Assembly (NCBI RefSeq): GCF_014332515.1
Contig: NZ_VFSD01000015.1
Location: 1-64,000, forward strand
Direction of reading: 5' to 3'
From: Pontibacter beigongshangensis
GTDB lineage: Bacteria > Bacteroidota > Bacteroidia > Cytophagales > Hymenobacteraceae
DNA: 64,000 bases
Shown here: piece after piece, positions 42,948 through 51,141 of the stretch
How positions within the stretch are numbered: position 1 is the first letter of the stretch
Layout of the letters: each line of letters begins with the position of its first letter
Position numbers and translations under genes: made by a program
Notes under the pieces: model-generated
Told to the model about the DNA's origin: nothing
The model's database searches: none
The model's input: only the letters and a program-made list of their open reading frames with translations

Positions 42948-43694
42948 TTACAAATTCAGCGCCAGGTCGCGGAGTTTATCGGCATCGGTCACGGCATTTC
43001 CGGTGATGGTATTGTTGAAGAACACCCATACTTCCTTCCCGTCTTCCAGCCAGTCTTTTACCATGTAGGCATAGCGTTCCAACTTCTCGTCGGAATAGGC
43101 CGAGGCGTAGAGCTTTTCGTCGCCGTGCAGGCGGAGGTAGGCGGTGTTGGTGGTCGTGACTTCGGTGCCCGGAAACCGCTTGCCGGCACTGGCTATAACC
43201 GTGGTCATGTTGTACTCGCGCAGCAGTTCCAGCGACTCCTCGGTAAACCACGACACATGCCGTGCCTCCAGCGCAAAAGTTTGCGTGGGGTAAAGCTCCC
43301 GCAGCGTTCGGTAAAAAGTTTCTGCCACCAGCCTGTCGTAGCGGAAGCTCCCTGCTATCTGCACCAGCACCGGCCCCAGCCGCTCCCCCATCGCCAGGTA
43401 CCGCGACATGAACTTCTGCAGCGGCTCCTCCACATCCTGAAATTTCCGTTTGTGCGTTATCTCCTGGTTCAGCTTCGGTGCAAATTTAAAGCTCTCCGGC
43501 GTTTCTGCCAGCCACTTTTCAATGGTTTTGGCCATGGTGAAGTGGTAGAAACTGCTGTTGATCTCTGTGGCATTAAAGCGTGTGGCATAGTGCCGCAAAT
43601 ACTCCGCCGACTTCAGCTCCGGCGGGTACAGCACTTCCTGCCGGCGGTAACTCCAGCTCGAGGTGCCGATGTATAAGTTGGGTATGTCTGTCAT
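42948..43694 (-). CDS. DUF72-family protein (TIM-barrel-like)
   Basis: The 248-residue product matches DUF72 end to end (NLYIGTSSWSYRRQEVLYPP near the start, FNATEINSSFYHFTMAKTIE, ETFYRTLRELYPTQTFALEA and the EVWVFFNNTITGNAVTDA region). DUF72 proteins adopt a TIM-barrel fold and have no proven reaction. It is encoded alone, between repeat copies 17 and 18. Confidence 0.9.
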   Translation of the reverse strand: MTDIPNLYIGTSSWSYRRQEVLYPPELKSAEYLRHYATRFNATEINSSFYHFTMAKTIEKWLAETPESFKFAPKLNQEITHKRKFQDVEEPLQKFMSRYLAMGERLGPVLVQIAGSFRYDRLVAETFYRTLRELYPTQTFALEARHVSWFTEESLELLREYNMTTVIASAGKRFPGTEVTTTNTAYLRLHGDEKLYASAYSDEKLERYAYMVKDWLEDGKEVWVFFNNTITGNAVTDADKLRDLALNL

Positions 43695-43858
43695 AGTTCA
43701 GGGTTAAAAGAAGCATATACTTTGTGGCTGCGCACAGGTTGCCCGTCCACTCGCTCGCGCGAGCTTGCGGCTTGTGTGTTCCCGATTTTCTCACTTGCTC
43801 ATGCAGTACGAGCTGCAAGCTCGCACTATCTCATAACGTCACCAGCTCATAGCTTACC

Positions 43859-43889
43859 AATTATTCTAATGAAAAAGGCCCTCCATGCT
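43859..43889 (-). repeat. CCTCCGGAGG/ATTAGAATAATT dispersed element, copy 18
   Basis: AATTATTCTAATGAAAAAGG is followed by CCCTCCATG and then GCTGCTCTGCTCC. A 26-codon frame starts at its ATG. Confidence 0.78.
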
Positions 43890-43935
43890 GCTCTGCTCCT
43901 TATGATGCTGCCGCACCTCTCTGAAAGCTTTATTA

Positions 43936-44009
43936 TGAAAATTCTTTAATTCTGGCGATTCTGATTCAGACAATCAGACACTCGCAGGAGCTGCGCACGC
44001 TGCGAGGTC
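43936..44009 (+). repeat. 33-bp hairpin element, copy C, with CTGATTCAGACAA flank
   Basis: The unit at 43977-44009 is identical to the reverse of copy A. On its left is TTCTGATTCAGACAAT, matching the flank of copies B and D. Confidence 0.75.
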
Positions 44010-44019
44010 TGAAGCAAAA

Positions 44020-44057
44020 CAAAAGCGCCTGCTACAAAAGATGCAGCAGGCGCTTTA
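44020..44057 (-). terminator. Terminator of rny
   Basis: On the minus strand AAAGCGCCTGCT, loop GCATCTTTTGT and AGCAGGCGCTTTTG form a 12-pair stem 21 bases past the stop. Confidence 0.88.
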
Positions 44058-44077
44058 ACCTTAATTAAACCAATTAT

Positions 44078-45676
44078 TTACTTTGCATAACTGATTGCCC
44101 GCATCTCTCTGATCACTGTTATCTTGATCTGACCCGGGTACTGCATTTCCTTTTCTATTTTCTGCGAGATGTCATACGAGATCTGTGCGGCTTTCTCATC
44201 CGAAACGTTGTCGGAGTCTACCATGACGCGCAGCTCACGACCGGCCTGGATGGCATAGCACTGGTTCACACCGTCAAAAGACACAGCGGCTTCTTCCAGC
44301 TCTTTTAGACGCTTGATGTATGATTCCATGATCTCACGGCGGGCACCTGGTCTGGAGCCTGAAATAGCATCGCAGGCCTGTACCAATGGCGATACCATAG
44401 CCGTCATTTCTACTTCATCGTGGTGAGCACCAATGGCGTTGCAAACATCAGGATGTTCTTTGTATTTCTTCGCCAGCTCCATACCAATAATTGCGTGTGG
44501 CAGTTCTGGCTCGTCTGGCGTTACCTTGCCGATATCGTGTAACAGACCGGCACGTTTGGCGTGCTTTACGTTCAGGCCAAGTTCCGCAGCCATAGTGGCA
44601 CATAAGTTGGCTACCTCACGAGAGTGCTGCAGCAGGTTCTGACCGTAAGACGAACGGAAACGCATACGACCTACCATCTTGATCAGCTCAGGGTGCAGGC
44701 CATGAATACCCAGGTCGATGGCAGTACGCTCACCAATCTCGATAATCTCCTCGTCGATGTTCTTGCGGGTTTTGGTTACCACCTCCTCAATACGGGCCGG
44801 GTGAATACGTCCGTCGGCTACCAGGCGGTGCAGCGACAGGCGAGCCACCTCACGGCGAACCGGGTCGAAACCAGAGATAATGATGGCTTCAGGCGTATCG
44901 TCTACAATAATCTCTACACCAGTGGCAGCTTCCAGAGCGCGGATGTTACGTCCTTCACGACCAATGATCTTGCCTTTGATATCGTCGCTTTCGATGTTGA
45001 ACACGGACACGCAGTTTTCGATGGCATGCTCCGCGGCAGTACGCTGTATGGTTTCGATTACGATTTTCTTGGCTTCTTTGGTAGCGGTGAGTTTGGCCTG
45101 GGCTACAATGTCTTTTACATAAGAAGAAGCTTTGCTCTGGGCTTCGTTCTTCAGGGCTTCCACCAGTTGCTCGCGTGCTTCGGAGGCTGTAAGTCCTGCA
45201 ATGCGCTCCAGTTGGCCCACAATCTCTTCGTGTTGCTGCTCTACTTCTTCTTTGCGCTTGCGCAGCTGCTCCAGTTGTGCCTGCAGGGTTTCCTTATCTT
45301 TTTCCTGCTGTGCGGCCAGACCTTCCTTCTCTTTGTCGAGTTCGGTTTCGCGGCGTTTAATCTGCTCCAGCTGCTTGGTAACGAGCTGCTCGCGCTGCTT
45401 TACCTTATTCTCGTTCTGGATAATGATGTTTTTCTTCTTGTTCGACTCTTCTTCGAACTCAGACTTCAGGCGCAGAAATTTCTCTTTGGCCTCCAGGATG
45501 CGGTCTTTCTTTACGCTTTCGGCATTGATCTCAGCCTCACGGATAATGTTCTGGGCTTTCAGGCGGGCGGCTTCTTCCTGGTCTTTATAGACTTTCTGAA
45601 GCAGGTTTCTGCCAATGTAGATGCCCACACCGAGCGCTACAATGGCTGTAAGTAAAATGTAAATAATATCGGGCAT
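44078..45676 (-). CDS. rny: Ribonuclease Y
   Basis: The 532-residue endoribonuclease starts mRNA decay at the membrane. A transmembrane helix lies at about 3-21, a long charged coiled coil at about 27-200, a KH RNA-binding domain at about 220-285 ([20 protein letters not shown]) and an HD metal-dependent nuclease domain at about 345-440 ([21 protein letters not shown]). Length is typical. It is the last gene of the minus-strand block after zapA and the probable 6S RNA. Confidence 0.97.
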   Translation of the reverse strand: MPDIIYILLTAIVALGVGIYIGRNLLQKVYKDQEEAARLKAQNIIREAEINAESVKKDRILEAKEKFLRLKSEFEEESNKKKNIIIQNENKVKQREQLVTKQLEQIKRRETELDKEKEGLAAQQEKDKETLQAQLEQLRKRKEEVEQQHEEIVGQLERIAGLTASEAREQLVEALKNEAQSKASSYVKDIVAQAKLTATKEAKKIVIETIQRTAAEHAIENCVSVFNIESDDIKGKIIGREGRNIRALEAATGVEIIVDDTPEAIIISGFDPVRREVARLSLHRLVADGRIHPARIEEVVTKTRKNIDEEIIEIGERTAIDLGIHGLHPELIKMVGRMRFRSSYGQNLLQHSREVANLCATMAAELGLNVKHAKRAGLLHDIGKVTPDEPELPHAIIGMELAKKYKEHPDVCNAIGAHHDEVEMTAMVSPLVQACDAISGSRPGARREIMESYIKRLKELEEAAVSFDGVNQCYAIQAGRELRVMVDSDNVSDEKAAQISYDISQKIEKEMQYPGQIKITVIREMRAISYAK

Positions 45677-45734
45677 ATCTATAAGCTTTTATGGTGATAA
45701 AAACATATAGCAGCACCTGCCACAGGACATCGTA

Positions 45735-45855
45735 ACAGTCCTTTATCTAAGTTTGCCCCTAAAAAATGCTCCGGCTACTTTCTTAAAAAGTATCTCCATC
45801 CTATAAATGCAGATGGCTCAAGCACAAAATTAAATGCGTTATAGGTAAGGACTGT
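45735..45855 (-). ncRNA. ssrS: Probable 6S RNA
   Basis: The 180-base spacer between zapA and rny can form a long closed structure on the minus strand. The ends ACAGTCCTT and AAGGACTGT pair perfectly over 9 bases and enclose about 103 bases. Inside, CCATC and GATGG form an apical hairpin and ACTTT/AAAGT a smaller one on the 3' side, leaving an open central bubble. This shape and the position beside zapA fit 6S RNA, which binds housekeeping RNA polymerase; ssrS adjoins zapA in many bacteria. The call is from shape and place; no covariance model could be run. Confidence 0.55.
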
Positions 45856-45856
45856 A

Positions 45857-46141
45857 TTATTTGGCTGATGATAACAGATCATCGAGAGTATTTAACTTCT
45901 GGCCTACCTCAGAGAAATGGTTTTCTTTCTCTTCCTCCAGCTTGAGCTTGTCCACCATGGTTTCGAAAGCGACCATGGCCAGCAAGTCCTGCTTGTCTTG
46001 TATGCCAAATTGTTCTTTAAAAAAGCGTAAGCGCTCATTCAAAAGCTTACCAACCACCCGAAGCCTTTCCTCTTCTTCTTCTTTCACCCGCATCGGATAC
46101 TCGCGTTCAGCGATGCGAATCTTAATAGCTAATTCTGCCAT
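45857..46141 (-). CDS. zapA: Cell division protein ZapA
   Basis: The 94-residue product matches ZapA (AELAIKIRIAEREYPMRVKE at 2-21, then ERLRVVGKLLNERLRFFKEQ). A C-terminal helix forms the coiled-coil dimer and tetramer (the MVDKLKLEEEKENHFSEVG region). It bundles FtsZ filaments at the division site. It lies upstream of the probable 6S RNA and rny. Confidence 0.9.
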   Translation of the reverse strand: MAELAIKIRIAEREYPMRVKEEEEERLRVVGKLLNERLRFFKEQFGIQDKQDLLAMVAFETMVDKLKLEEEKENHFSEVGQKLNTLDDLLSSAK

Positions 46142-46244
46142 CCGTTGCGTTTTATAGTAATGGTTCTGGTTTATTAAGTTTGCCTGTTGTTCGTATAGTT
46201 GCTTGCACTAATTTCTGTTATGTTGCTCCTGCACGTTCATTGGG

Positions 46245-46541
46245 CTAATCCTGTAAGTAAGCGATACACTTATCTATTTCTCTGATATACTCGTTTAACT
46301 TCAGCTTTAACTCTGTCGTGTTTGCAGTGTTACCTGCCATTGTTTCTACAATTTTAACAATATTCTCCTGATTTTTAAAATTTTTTATTTGCTGATCCTT
46401 TTCTTCGACCAATGCTTCCAGGAATTTGACCTCTTCCTGCGCCTTGGCCAGGCGCTGCTGCGCATCCGCGTGCCTGGCAATTAGCTTACGTAGCTTGTCC
46501 TCGATGGACTGGAGTTGTTGCAGTTGTTTATCCTTTGCCAT
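46245..46541 (-). CDS. Small coiled-coil protein upstream of zapA
   Basis: The 98-residue product is mostly one charged coiled coil (about residues 2-60: LQQLQSIEDKLRKLIARHAD, QRLAKAQEEVKFLEALVEEK), followed by a short helical tail (LKLNEYIREIDKCIAYL). The size, charge and place next to zapA suggest a cell-division or ZapB-like accessory role, but this is inference from position. The ATG at 46541 follows an AT-rich leader. Confidence 0.75.
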   Translation of the reverse strand: MAKDKQLQQLQSIEDKLRKLIARHADAQQRLAKAQEEVKFLEALVEEKDQQIKNFKNQENIVKIVETMAGNTANTTELKLKLNEYIREIDKCIAYLQD

Positions 46542-46635
46542 AGCTGAAAAGGTAACATTATTTCTTATATTTCTTGCAATCGTTTTTGTATGCTGCAGGT
46601 ATCGCTGCTTTTGCTGGTGCTACCAGAATTGAAAA

Positions 46636-47004
46636 TTAGCTTAAGTCACTATTTTTAATTAACTCTCTTAGTTCTTTGTAGCTAATAGATTCTGTTTCAG
46701 ATTTATCATAAATTGTGAGCAAGCTAATAATAACAAGTTCGTCTGTGTGCTCTACAATTCCGATGAGCTCACTTTCAACCAGCGTTATCACTCTGGCACC
46801 ACCGCTTTTACCTTTCCCTTTACTTTTACTTTTAATGGAAAGTCTAATCTTATAGGTATTATTTCCTAAAGGAATCCCCATTTTAGGAGTTGAAGTGAGT
46901 TCTTCCTCAAGCTTATTAAGTTCGCTATGGAGAGAGGAATACTTCTTAAGTAGCGGCTTTGCTTCCTTTTTGAAATTTTTTGTAACTCTAATCTCTACTT
47001 TCAT
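46636..47004 (-). CDS. Putative RelE/ParE-like toxin of a type II pair
   Basis: The 122-residue basic product has the RelE/ParE-like pattern: an N-terminal strand followed by a helical hairpin (VTKNFKKEAKPLLKKYSSLH, NKLEEELTS). Then come a strand with the GNNTYKIRLSIKSKSKG segment, a basic loop (KGKGKSGGARVITLV) and a final hydrophobic strand (DELVIISLLTIYDKSE). It should inhibit growth, perhaps as an mRNA interferase. Its start overlaps the 3' end of the upstream antitoxin-like gene by 17 bases, the usual coupling of such pairs. Confidence 0.72.
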   Translation of the reverse strand: MKVEIRVTKNFKKEAKPLLKKYSSLHSELNKLEEELTSTPKMGIPLGNNTYKIRLSIKSKSKGKGKSGGARVITLVESELIGIVEHTDELVIISLLTIYDKSETESISYKELRELIKNSDLS

Positions 47005-47212
47005 TCAGAAAGTCAGCTAAAGTTTGCATTTCTTTCCCTGTTTTGCGTACCTGCTTTACCTCTTTGATGGCTTCTGTAACACCAGTAAGTATCCTCACCT
47101 TATTCGAAAGCTTTTCGTACCGTTGGTTTATCTCTTCCCATTGCTTCACAGGCACAATTACAGATTTTTTTTGTCCGTTTTGATCGGTTATGTATTGAAT
47201 TTGTGTAGCCAT
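46988..47212 (-). CDS. Putative antitoxin of the type II pair
   Basis: The 74-residue product precedes and overlaps the toxin-like gene. The N-terminal half resembles small DNA-binding antitoxins (QIQYITDQNGQKKSVIVPVK, then QWEEINQRYEKLSNK). The C-terminal half is a lysine-rich helix that could wrap the toxin (KEVKQVRKTGKEMQTLADFL). The order, overlap and sizes support the pairing. The exact family is not certain. Confidence 0.7.
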   Translation of the reverse strand: MATQIQYITDQNGQKKSVIVPVKQWEEINQRYEKLSNKVRILTGVTEAIKEVKQVRKTGKEMQTLADFLNESRD

Positions 47213-47285
47213 GTCAAAAGATTTTAGTTAAACTAAGCTTTCCATATTGAGTTAACAAGAAACCATACAGGTTGATTCATACTTC

Positions 47286-49694
47286 CTACTTCCTGATAAA
47301 TGCCCCCAGTTGTTTCTCCAGTTGCTGCATCAGGCGGTTCATGGTGCTGTCTATTACCTTGTCGGTGAGGGTTTGCTGCTTGTCGAGGAGGGTGAAGCTG
47401 ATGGCGTAGGCTTTTTTGCCTGCCTCGATCTTGTCGCCCTCGTACACATCGAACACGTTTACGTCTTGCAGCAGCTTTCGCTCGGTACGCAGCGCAATCT
47501 GCTTCACCTGGTCAAAGGTTACCTGCTTGTCGAGCACCAGCGACAGGTCGCGGCGTACTTCCGGGAATTTCGGCAACTCCTCGGCCACCAGGTTGCTGCG
47601 GTACTTCTTCAGGAGGTACTCCCAGTTCAGCTCCGCGTACCATACCGGCTCCTTTACCTCCACCTGCCTGGTTACACTGGTTTCCAGCAGTCCGATCTGC
47701 GCTATCACGGTATCGTTTTTGGTGTAGGCGACGCCTTGGCGCATGAGCTTGTTCTCCGGCAGCGGCTGCACCGTAAAGTTGCCAGCGTTAAGCTTGGTGA
47801 GCACATTCTGCACCAGCCCTGCCAGGTCGTGGAAAGCCACTTTGGCAGTTGGCTGCTTCCAGCTTTCGGCGCTGCTGTTGCCGGTCATGAACAGGGCCAG
47901 TTTGGTGCTTTCTTTGTGCCTGCCCTCTGCCTGCTCGTATGTTTTGCCAAGTTCGAACATTTTCAGGTCTTTCTGACGGCGGTTGATGTTGCGGCGCAGC
48001 ACCTCCAGACCGGAGTACACCAGCGTAAGGCGCAGGGCGTCCAGGTCCTCGCTGTTATAGTTCAGCACCCGCACCAGGCTCTCCTGCTCCGCCTCATTGT
48101 AGTAGCGAGAGTTGGTAATGGAGTTAGTGATGATCTCCCGGAAACCATTATCAGCAATATAATTCAGAATGGTTTGCGTAATTTCTTCCGGGTTCGGTTT
48201 CGGGAAACTGGCCAGAAACGAGGCCGACATGTGCTCGCTCACCTCGATGTTGTTGAAGCCATAGATACGTAGCACTTCCTCCACCACATCGGCCTCCCGC
48301 TTCACGTCCACCTTAAATGGCGGCACCGACAGCTCCAGGTGCGCTTCAGTTTCGGCGGTTACCTCTATCCCTAAATCTGTGATAATCTCCTTGATTCGCG
48401 CTGCACCTATTTCCTTGCCGATCAGGCGGTGCGTGCGGTCAATGCTCAGGCTGAGGCTGGTGTGCTCGATCGGGTTCGGGTACACGTCTACGATCTCGGA
48501 TGATACTTCTCCGCCTGCCACTTCCTGCACCAGCAGGGCCGCGCGCTTCAGAGCATAAAGCACCATGTTCGGATCGGTGCCACGCTCGAAACGGAACGAA
48601 GAGTCGGTTTTCAGGCCGTGCGCTTGGCCAGTGCGGCGCACGGTGTCTGGCGAAAAGTAGGCGCTTTCGATGAAAATAGAAGTTGTTTCTTCTGATACGC
48701 CCGATGCTTTTCCACCGAACACACCACCAATGGCCATCGGCTCCGCTGCGTTGCAGATCATCAGGTCGGTGGCTCTGAGTTTCCGTTCCACGCCGTCCAG
48801 CGTCACAAAGGTGCTGCCTTCTGCCAGGTTCTTCACCACGATCTTATCGCCCGAAATTTTAGCGGCATCGAAGGCGTGCAGTGGCTGACCCAGCTCGTGC
48901 AGCACGTAGTTGGTTACATCCACCACGTTGTTGATCGGCGACAAGCCAATGGACCGCAACCGCTTCTGCAGCCACTCCGGCGAGGGGCCTACTTTCAGTC
49001 CGCTCACCGTTACGCCGGCGTAGCGTGGGCAGGCTTCGATGTTCTCCACCTCCACGGCAATCGGGCGGCTGGTATTGGCAACGGCAAACGCGCTTACATC
49101 GGGCAGTTGCACGGGCACTTTTAGCACCGCCTGCAGGTCGCGGGCCACGCCGTAATGCGAGGCGGCATCGGCACGGTTTGGTGTTAAGCCAATCTCATAT
49201 ACCTGGTCGGAGCTAAGCCCGAAGTACTCGGCGGCCGGTGTGCCGTTTGGCAAGTCGGTATCGAGCACTATGATGCCGGCATGTGAAGTGCCCAGACCGA
49301 TTTCGTCTTCGGCACAGATCATGCCTTCGGAGGCCGCTCCCCGGATTTTGGATTTCTTTATTTTGAATGGCTCGCCACCAGCCGGGTAAAGTGTACTGTT
49401 TACGGTAGCCACCACTACTTTCTGGCCAGCGGCCACGTTGGGCGCACCGCATACAATATTGGCAGGAGCTTCTGCGCCAATATCTACCGTAGTTATGCTC
49501 AGGCGGTCGGCATCGGGGTGTCGCTCGCAGGTGAGCACCTCTCCTATCACGATTCCTGCCAGGCCACCTTGCACTGCCTCGAACGTATGGATGCTTTCTA
49601 CCTCCAGGCCTGCGCCTGTGAGCAGCTCGCCTACTTCCTCAGCAGGTTTAGTTATATGTATAAGTTGTTTAAGCCAGTCTAATGAAATCAGCAT
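47286..49694 (-). CDS. pheT: Phenylalanyl-tRNA synthetase beta subunit
   Basis: The 802-residue subunit pairs with PheS to charge tRNA-Phe. It has the EMAP/tRNA-binding domain (about 40-150, with GVVIGEVLTCERHPDADRLS-like sequence), the B3/B4 editing domain (about 215-390), B5 (about 405-475), the catalytic-like core and a C-terminal FDX-ACB anticodon domain (about 705-800, KFPEVRRDLSLVLDKQVTFD). Length is normal. pheS is not in the window. A TAATTTTG promoter element lies at 49749-49756, 55 bases upstream of the ATG. Confidence 0.97.
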   Translation of the reverse strand: MLISLDWLKQLIHITKPAEEVGELLTGAGLEVESIHTFEAVQGGLAGIVIGEVLTCERHPDADRLSITTVDIGAEAPANIVCGAPNVAAGQKVVVATVNSTLYPAGGEPFKIKKSKIRGAASEGMICAEDEIGLGTSHAGIIVLDTDLPNGTPAAEYFGLSSDQVYEIGLTPNRADAASHYGVARDLQAVLKVPVQLPDVSAFAVANTSRPIAVEVENIEACPRYAGVTVSGLKVGPSPEWLQKRLRSIGLSPINNVVDVTNYVLHELGQPLHAFDAAKISGDKIVVKNLAEGSTFVTLDGVERKLRATDLMICNAAEPMAIGGVFGGKASGVSEETTSIFIESAYFSPDTVRRTGQAHGLKTDSSFRFERGTDPNMVLYALKRAALLVQEVAGGEVSSEIVDVYPNPIEHTSLSLSIDRTHRLIGKEIGAARIKEIITDLGIEVTAETEAHLELSVPPFKVDVKREADVVEEVLRIYGFNNIEVSEHMSASFLASFPKPNPEEITQTILNYIADNGFREIITNSITNSRYYNEAEQESLVRVLNYNSEDLDALRLTLVYSGLEVLRRNINRRQKDLKMFELGKTYEQAEGRHKESTKLALFMTGNSSAESWKQPTAKVAFHDLAGLVQNVLTKLNAGNFTVQPLPENKLMRQGVAYTKNDTVIAQIGLLETSVTRQVEVKEPVWYAELNWEYLLKKYRSNLVAEELPKFPEVRRDLSLVLDKQVTFDQVKQIALRTERKLLQDVNVFDVYEGDKIEAGKKAYAISFTLLDKQQTLTDKVIDSTMNRLMQQLEKQLGAFIRK

Positions 49695-49748
49695 GTTGTT
49701 CTGTATGGTTGTTAAAAGTGCAGCCCCGCCTCAGAAGCCACCAGTTTT

Positions 49749-49756
49749 CAAAATTA
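49749..49756 (-). promoter_or_regulatory. Candidate -7 promoter element of pheT
   Basis: TAATTTTG on the minus strand matches TAnnTTTG; no clear -33 element is seen. Confidence 0.4.
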
Positions 49757-49890
49757 ACACTTTTTTAGAAGGTAGATATTAGATGTTTGATTTTAGATTT
49801 TTCTGGACACAAAGTTTTGATAAGCAGAAGAACCAAAGTGACTCCCTAGGTTATATTTCTTTTGTCTAACAGCTACTACCTAGCCTCTAG

Positions 49891-50517
49891 CTACTCTTTG
49901 TGCTCGTACGTTTTCTCGCCGGCCGGAATGGCTACGGGCAGGTGGTTGTCGCGCGGAGGCACGGGGCACACGTACTCGGGGTTGTAGGCGCAGAAAGGGC
50001 TGTAGGCACGGTTAAAGTCGAGCAGCACGGTTTTGGGGTCTTCTTTGAAGGGGATATCCAGGTAGCGGCCGCCGCCGTAGGTATCGAAACCATTGGTTTT
50101 GTCGGTGAAGGGCACAAAGAAGGTTTCTTCCTCTTCGCCTTTGGCTATTTTCTTATAAAGCGTGAGTTGCTGCGGTTGCCCCTCTAGCTTAAACGTAGCG
50201 ATGGCGTAGCGCAGGTAGGCTTCGGTGTTGCCGTCGGTCAGAGGCATGTGCAGCGTATCCTGCTTTTCGAGGCGCTTCACATCGGCCTTAATGCGGTAAG
50301 CAGTGTTCGGCTCGTAGTACACCAGGTTCCGGAACTTCTGCCGGTCTTCGCTTTCGAAAGGCGTATTGTCGCGACTCCTGAAGGTCAGGTCCTTGTCTTC
50401 GCGCTCTTTCAGCAGCGGCTTGATATAATTGTCGTCGTTGAAGAACGATTCTCTTACAAAGTAAAACAGCACCAGTAAGATGCCTGCCAGTATTACCAGC
50501 CTGAATGGTCGTTTCAT
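49891..50517 (-). CDS. DUF1684 protein, membrane-anchored
   Basis: The 208-residue product has an N-terminal anchor or signal (residues 5-22, FRLVILAGILLVLFYFV). The rest matches DUF1684: LVYYEPNTAYRIKADVKRLE near 65-84, a central strand region, FDTYGGGRYLDIPF near 144-157 and the conserved NRAYSPFCAYNPEYVCPVPP near the end. The family is exported and of unknown function. It is monocistronic. Confidence 0.88.
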   Translation of the reverse strand: MKRPFRLVILAGILLVLFYFVRESFFNDDNYIKPLLKEREDKDLTFRSRDNTPFESEDRQKFRNLVYYEPNTAYRIKADVKRLEKQDTLHMPLTDGNTEAYLRYAIATFKLEGQPQQLTLYKKIAKGEEEETFFVPFTDKTNGFDTYGGGRYLDIPFKEDPKTVLLDFNRAYSPFCAYNPEYVCPVPPRDNHLPVAIPAGEKTYEHKE

Positions 50518-50657
50518 GCGTAAAAATGGTTATCCTGCAAAGTTCGGAAATTTTTGGAGAGTTAAAGTGCTTTCGCGCAAGGTTGTTTCGGTGCGTGTCT
50601 GGAAAGCTGCTTGTAGATGGTCTGGTTCCTGCCTGGCGGCGTCCGGTGCAGCTTCTG

Positions 50658-50689
50658 AATTATTAGAATGAAAACAGCCTTCCGAAGAC
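50658..50689 (-). repeat. CCTCCGGAGG/ATTAGAATAATT dispersed element, copy 19
   Basis: AATTATTAGAATGAAAACAG is followed by CCTTCCGAAG. Confidence 0.78.
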
Positions 50690-50764
50690 TTTTTTAGATA
50701 CTAGATACCAGATTACAGATTTTAGACTTGATGAAGTTAAGCGTTATGAGTTAAGTTGTGTTTT

Positions 50765-50834
50765 CCGGTTCATCTTCAAATCTCCAAATCAACCATTAAA
50801 CAATTTAACAATCAGCAACTAACAATCAACAACC
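50765..50834 (-). repeat. AT-rich CAATCAACAACC-type dispersed repeat
   Basis: AACCATTAAACAATTTAAC, AATCAGCAACTAAC and AATCAACAACC abut copy 20 on the AATAATT side, as at copies 1, 11 and 16. Confidence 0.6.
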
Positions 50835-50865
50835 AATTATTCTAATGAAAATGCCCTTCCGGAGG
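50835..50865 (-). repeat. CCTCCGGAGG/ATTAGAATAATT dispersed element, copy 20
   Basis: AATTATTCTAATGAAAATG is followed by CCCTTCCGGAGG. Its ATG opens a 15-codon frame (MKMPFRRRFFSYCLL). Confidence 0.83.
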
Positions 50866-51141
50866 CGCTTTTTCTCTTATTGCCTGCTTTAACCGCTTTG
50901 GCATTCCGCCTTTCCAGAATGGTAACACGGCACATATAGTAGTAGCCGTGGCTGGCAAGCCGGAGCCGCTTTACGCCTTATTCGCACTTTTACTTTATAC
51001 TGCCCTCAATCTTTGCTAAATCCATTTATTATGCTTATTTTCTGGTTTACCTGGCGCGCCACCCCTGTTCGGAAGAGCCGGCTCACAATTTTAAGCCACG
51101 GCTGCGCCTGCTTCATACACGATCTAATTTAACTCCTTATA

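Larger units (their letters stand above)
50518..51141. other. Intergenic region between the DUF1684 and pyruvate-kinase-like genes
   Basis: The 624 bases hold two dispersed-element copies (50658 and 50835) and the AT-rich repeat at 50765. The remaining 270 bases before the next start show no gene or motif that I can support. Confidence 0.5.

Noticed and set aside
44624..45655. A 343-codon open frame antisense to rny
   Set aside because: It mirrors the coiled-coil region of RNase Y; its Leu/Phe-rich sequence is the reverse reading of Glu/Lys codons.
47310..48272. A 320-codon open frame antisense to pheT
   Set aside because: It is opposite conserved PheT domains and has no recognisable protein features.
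49695..49800. Leader-peptide attenuator upstream of pheT
   Set aside because: No phenylalanine-rich short frame or alternative hairpins were found in the leader.
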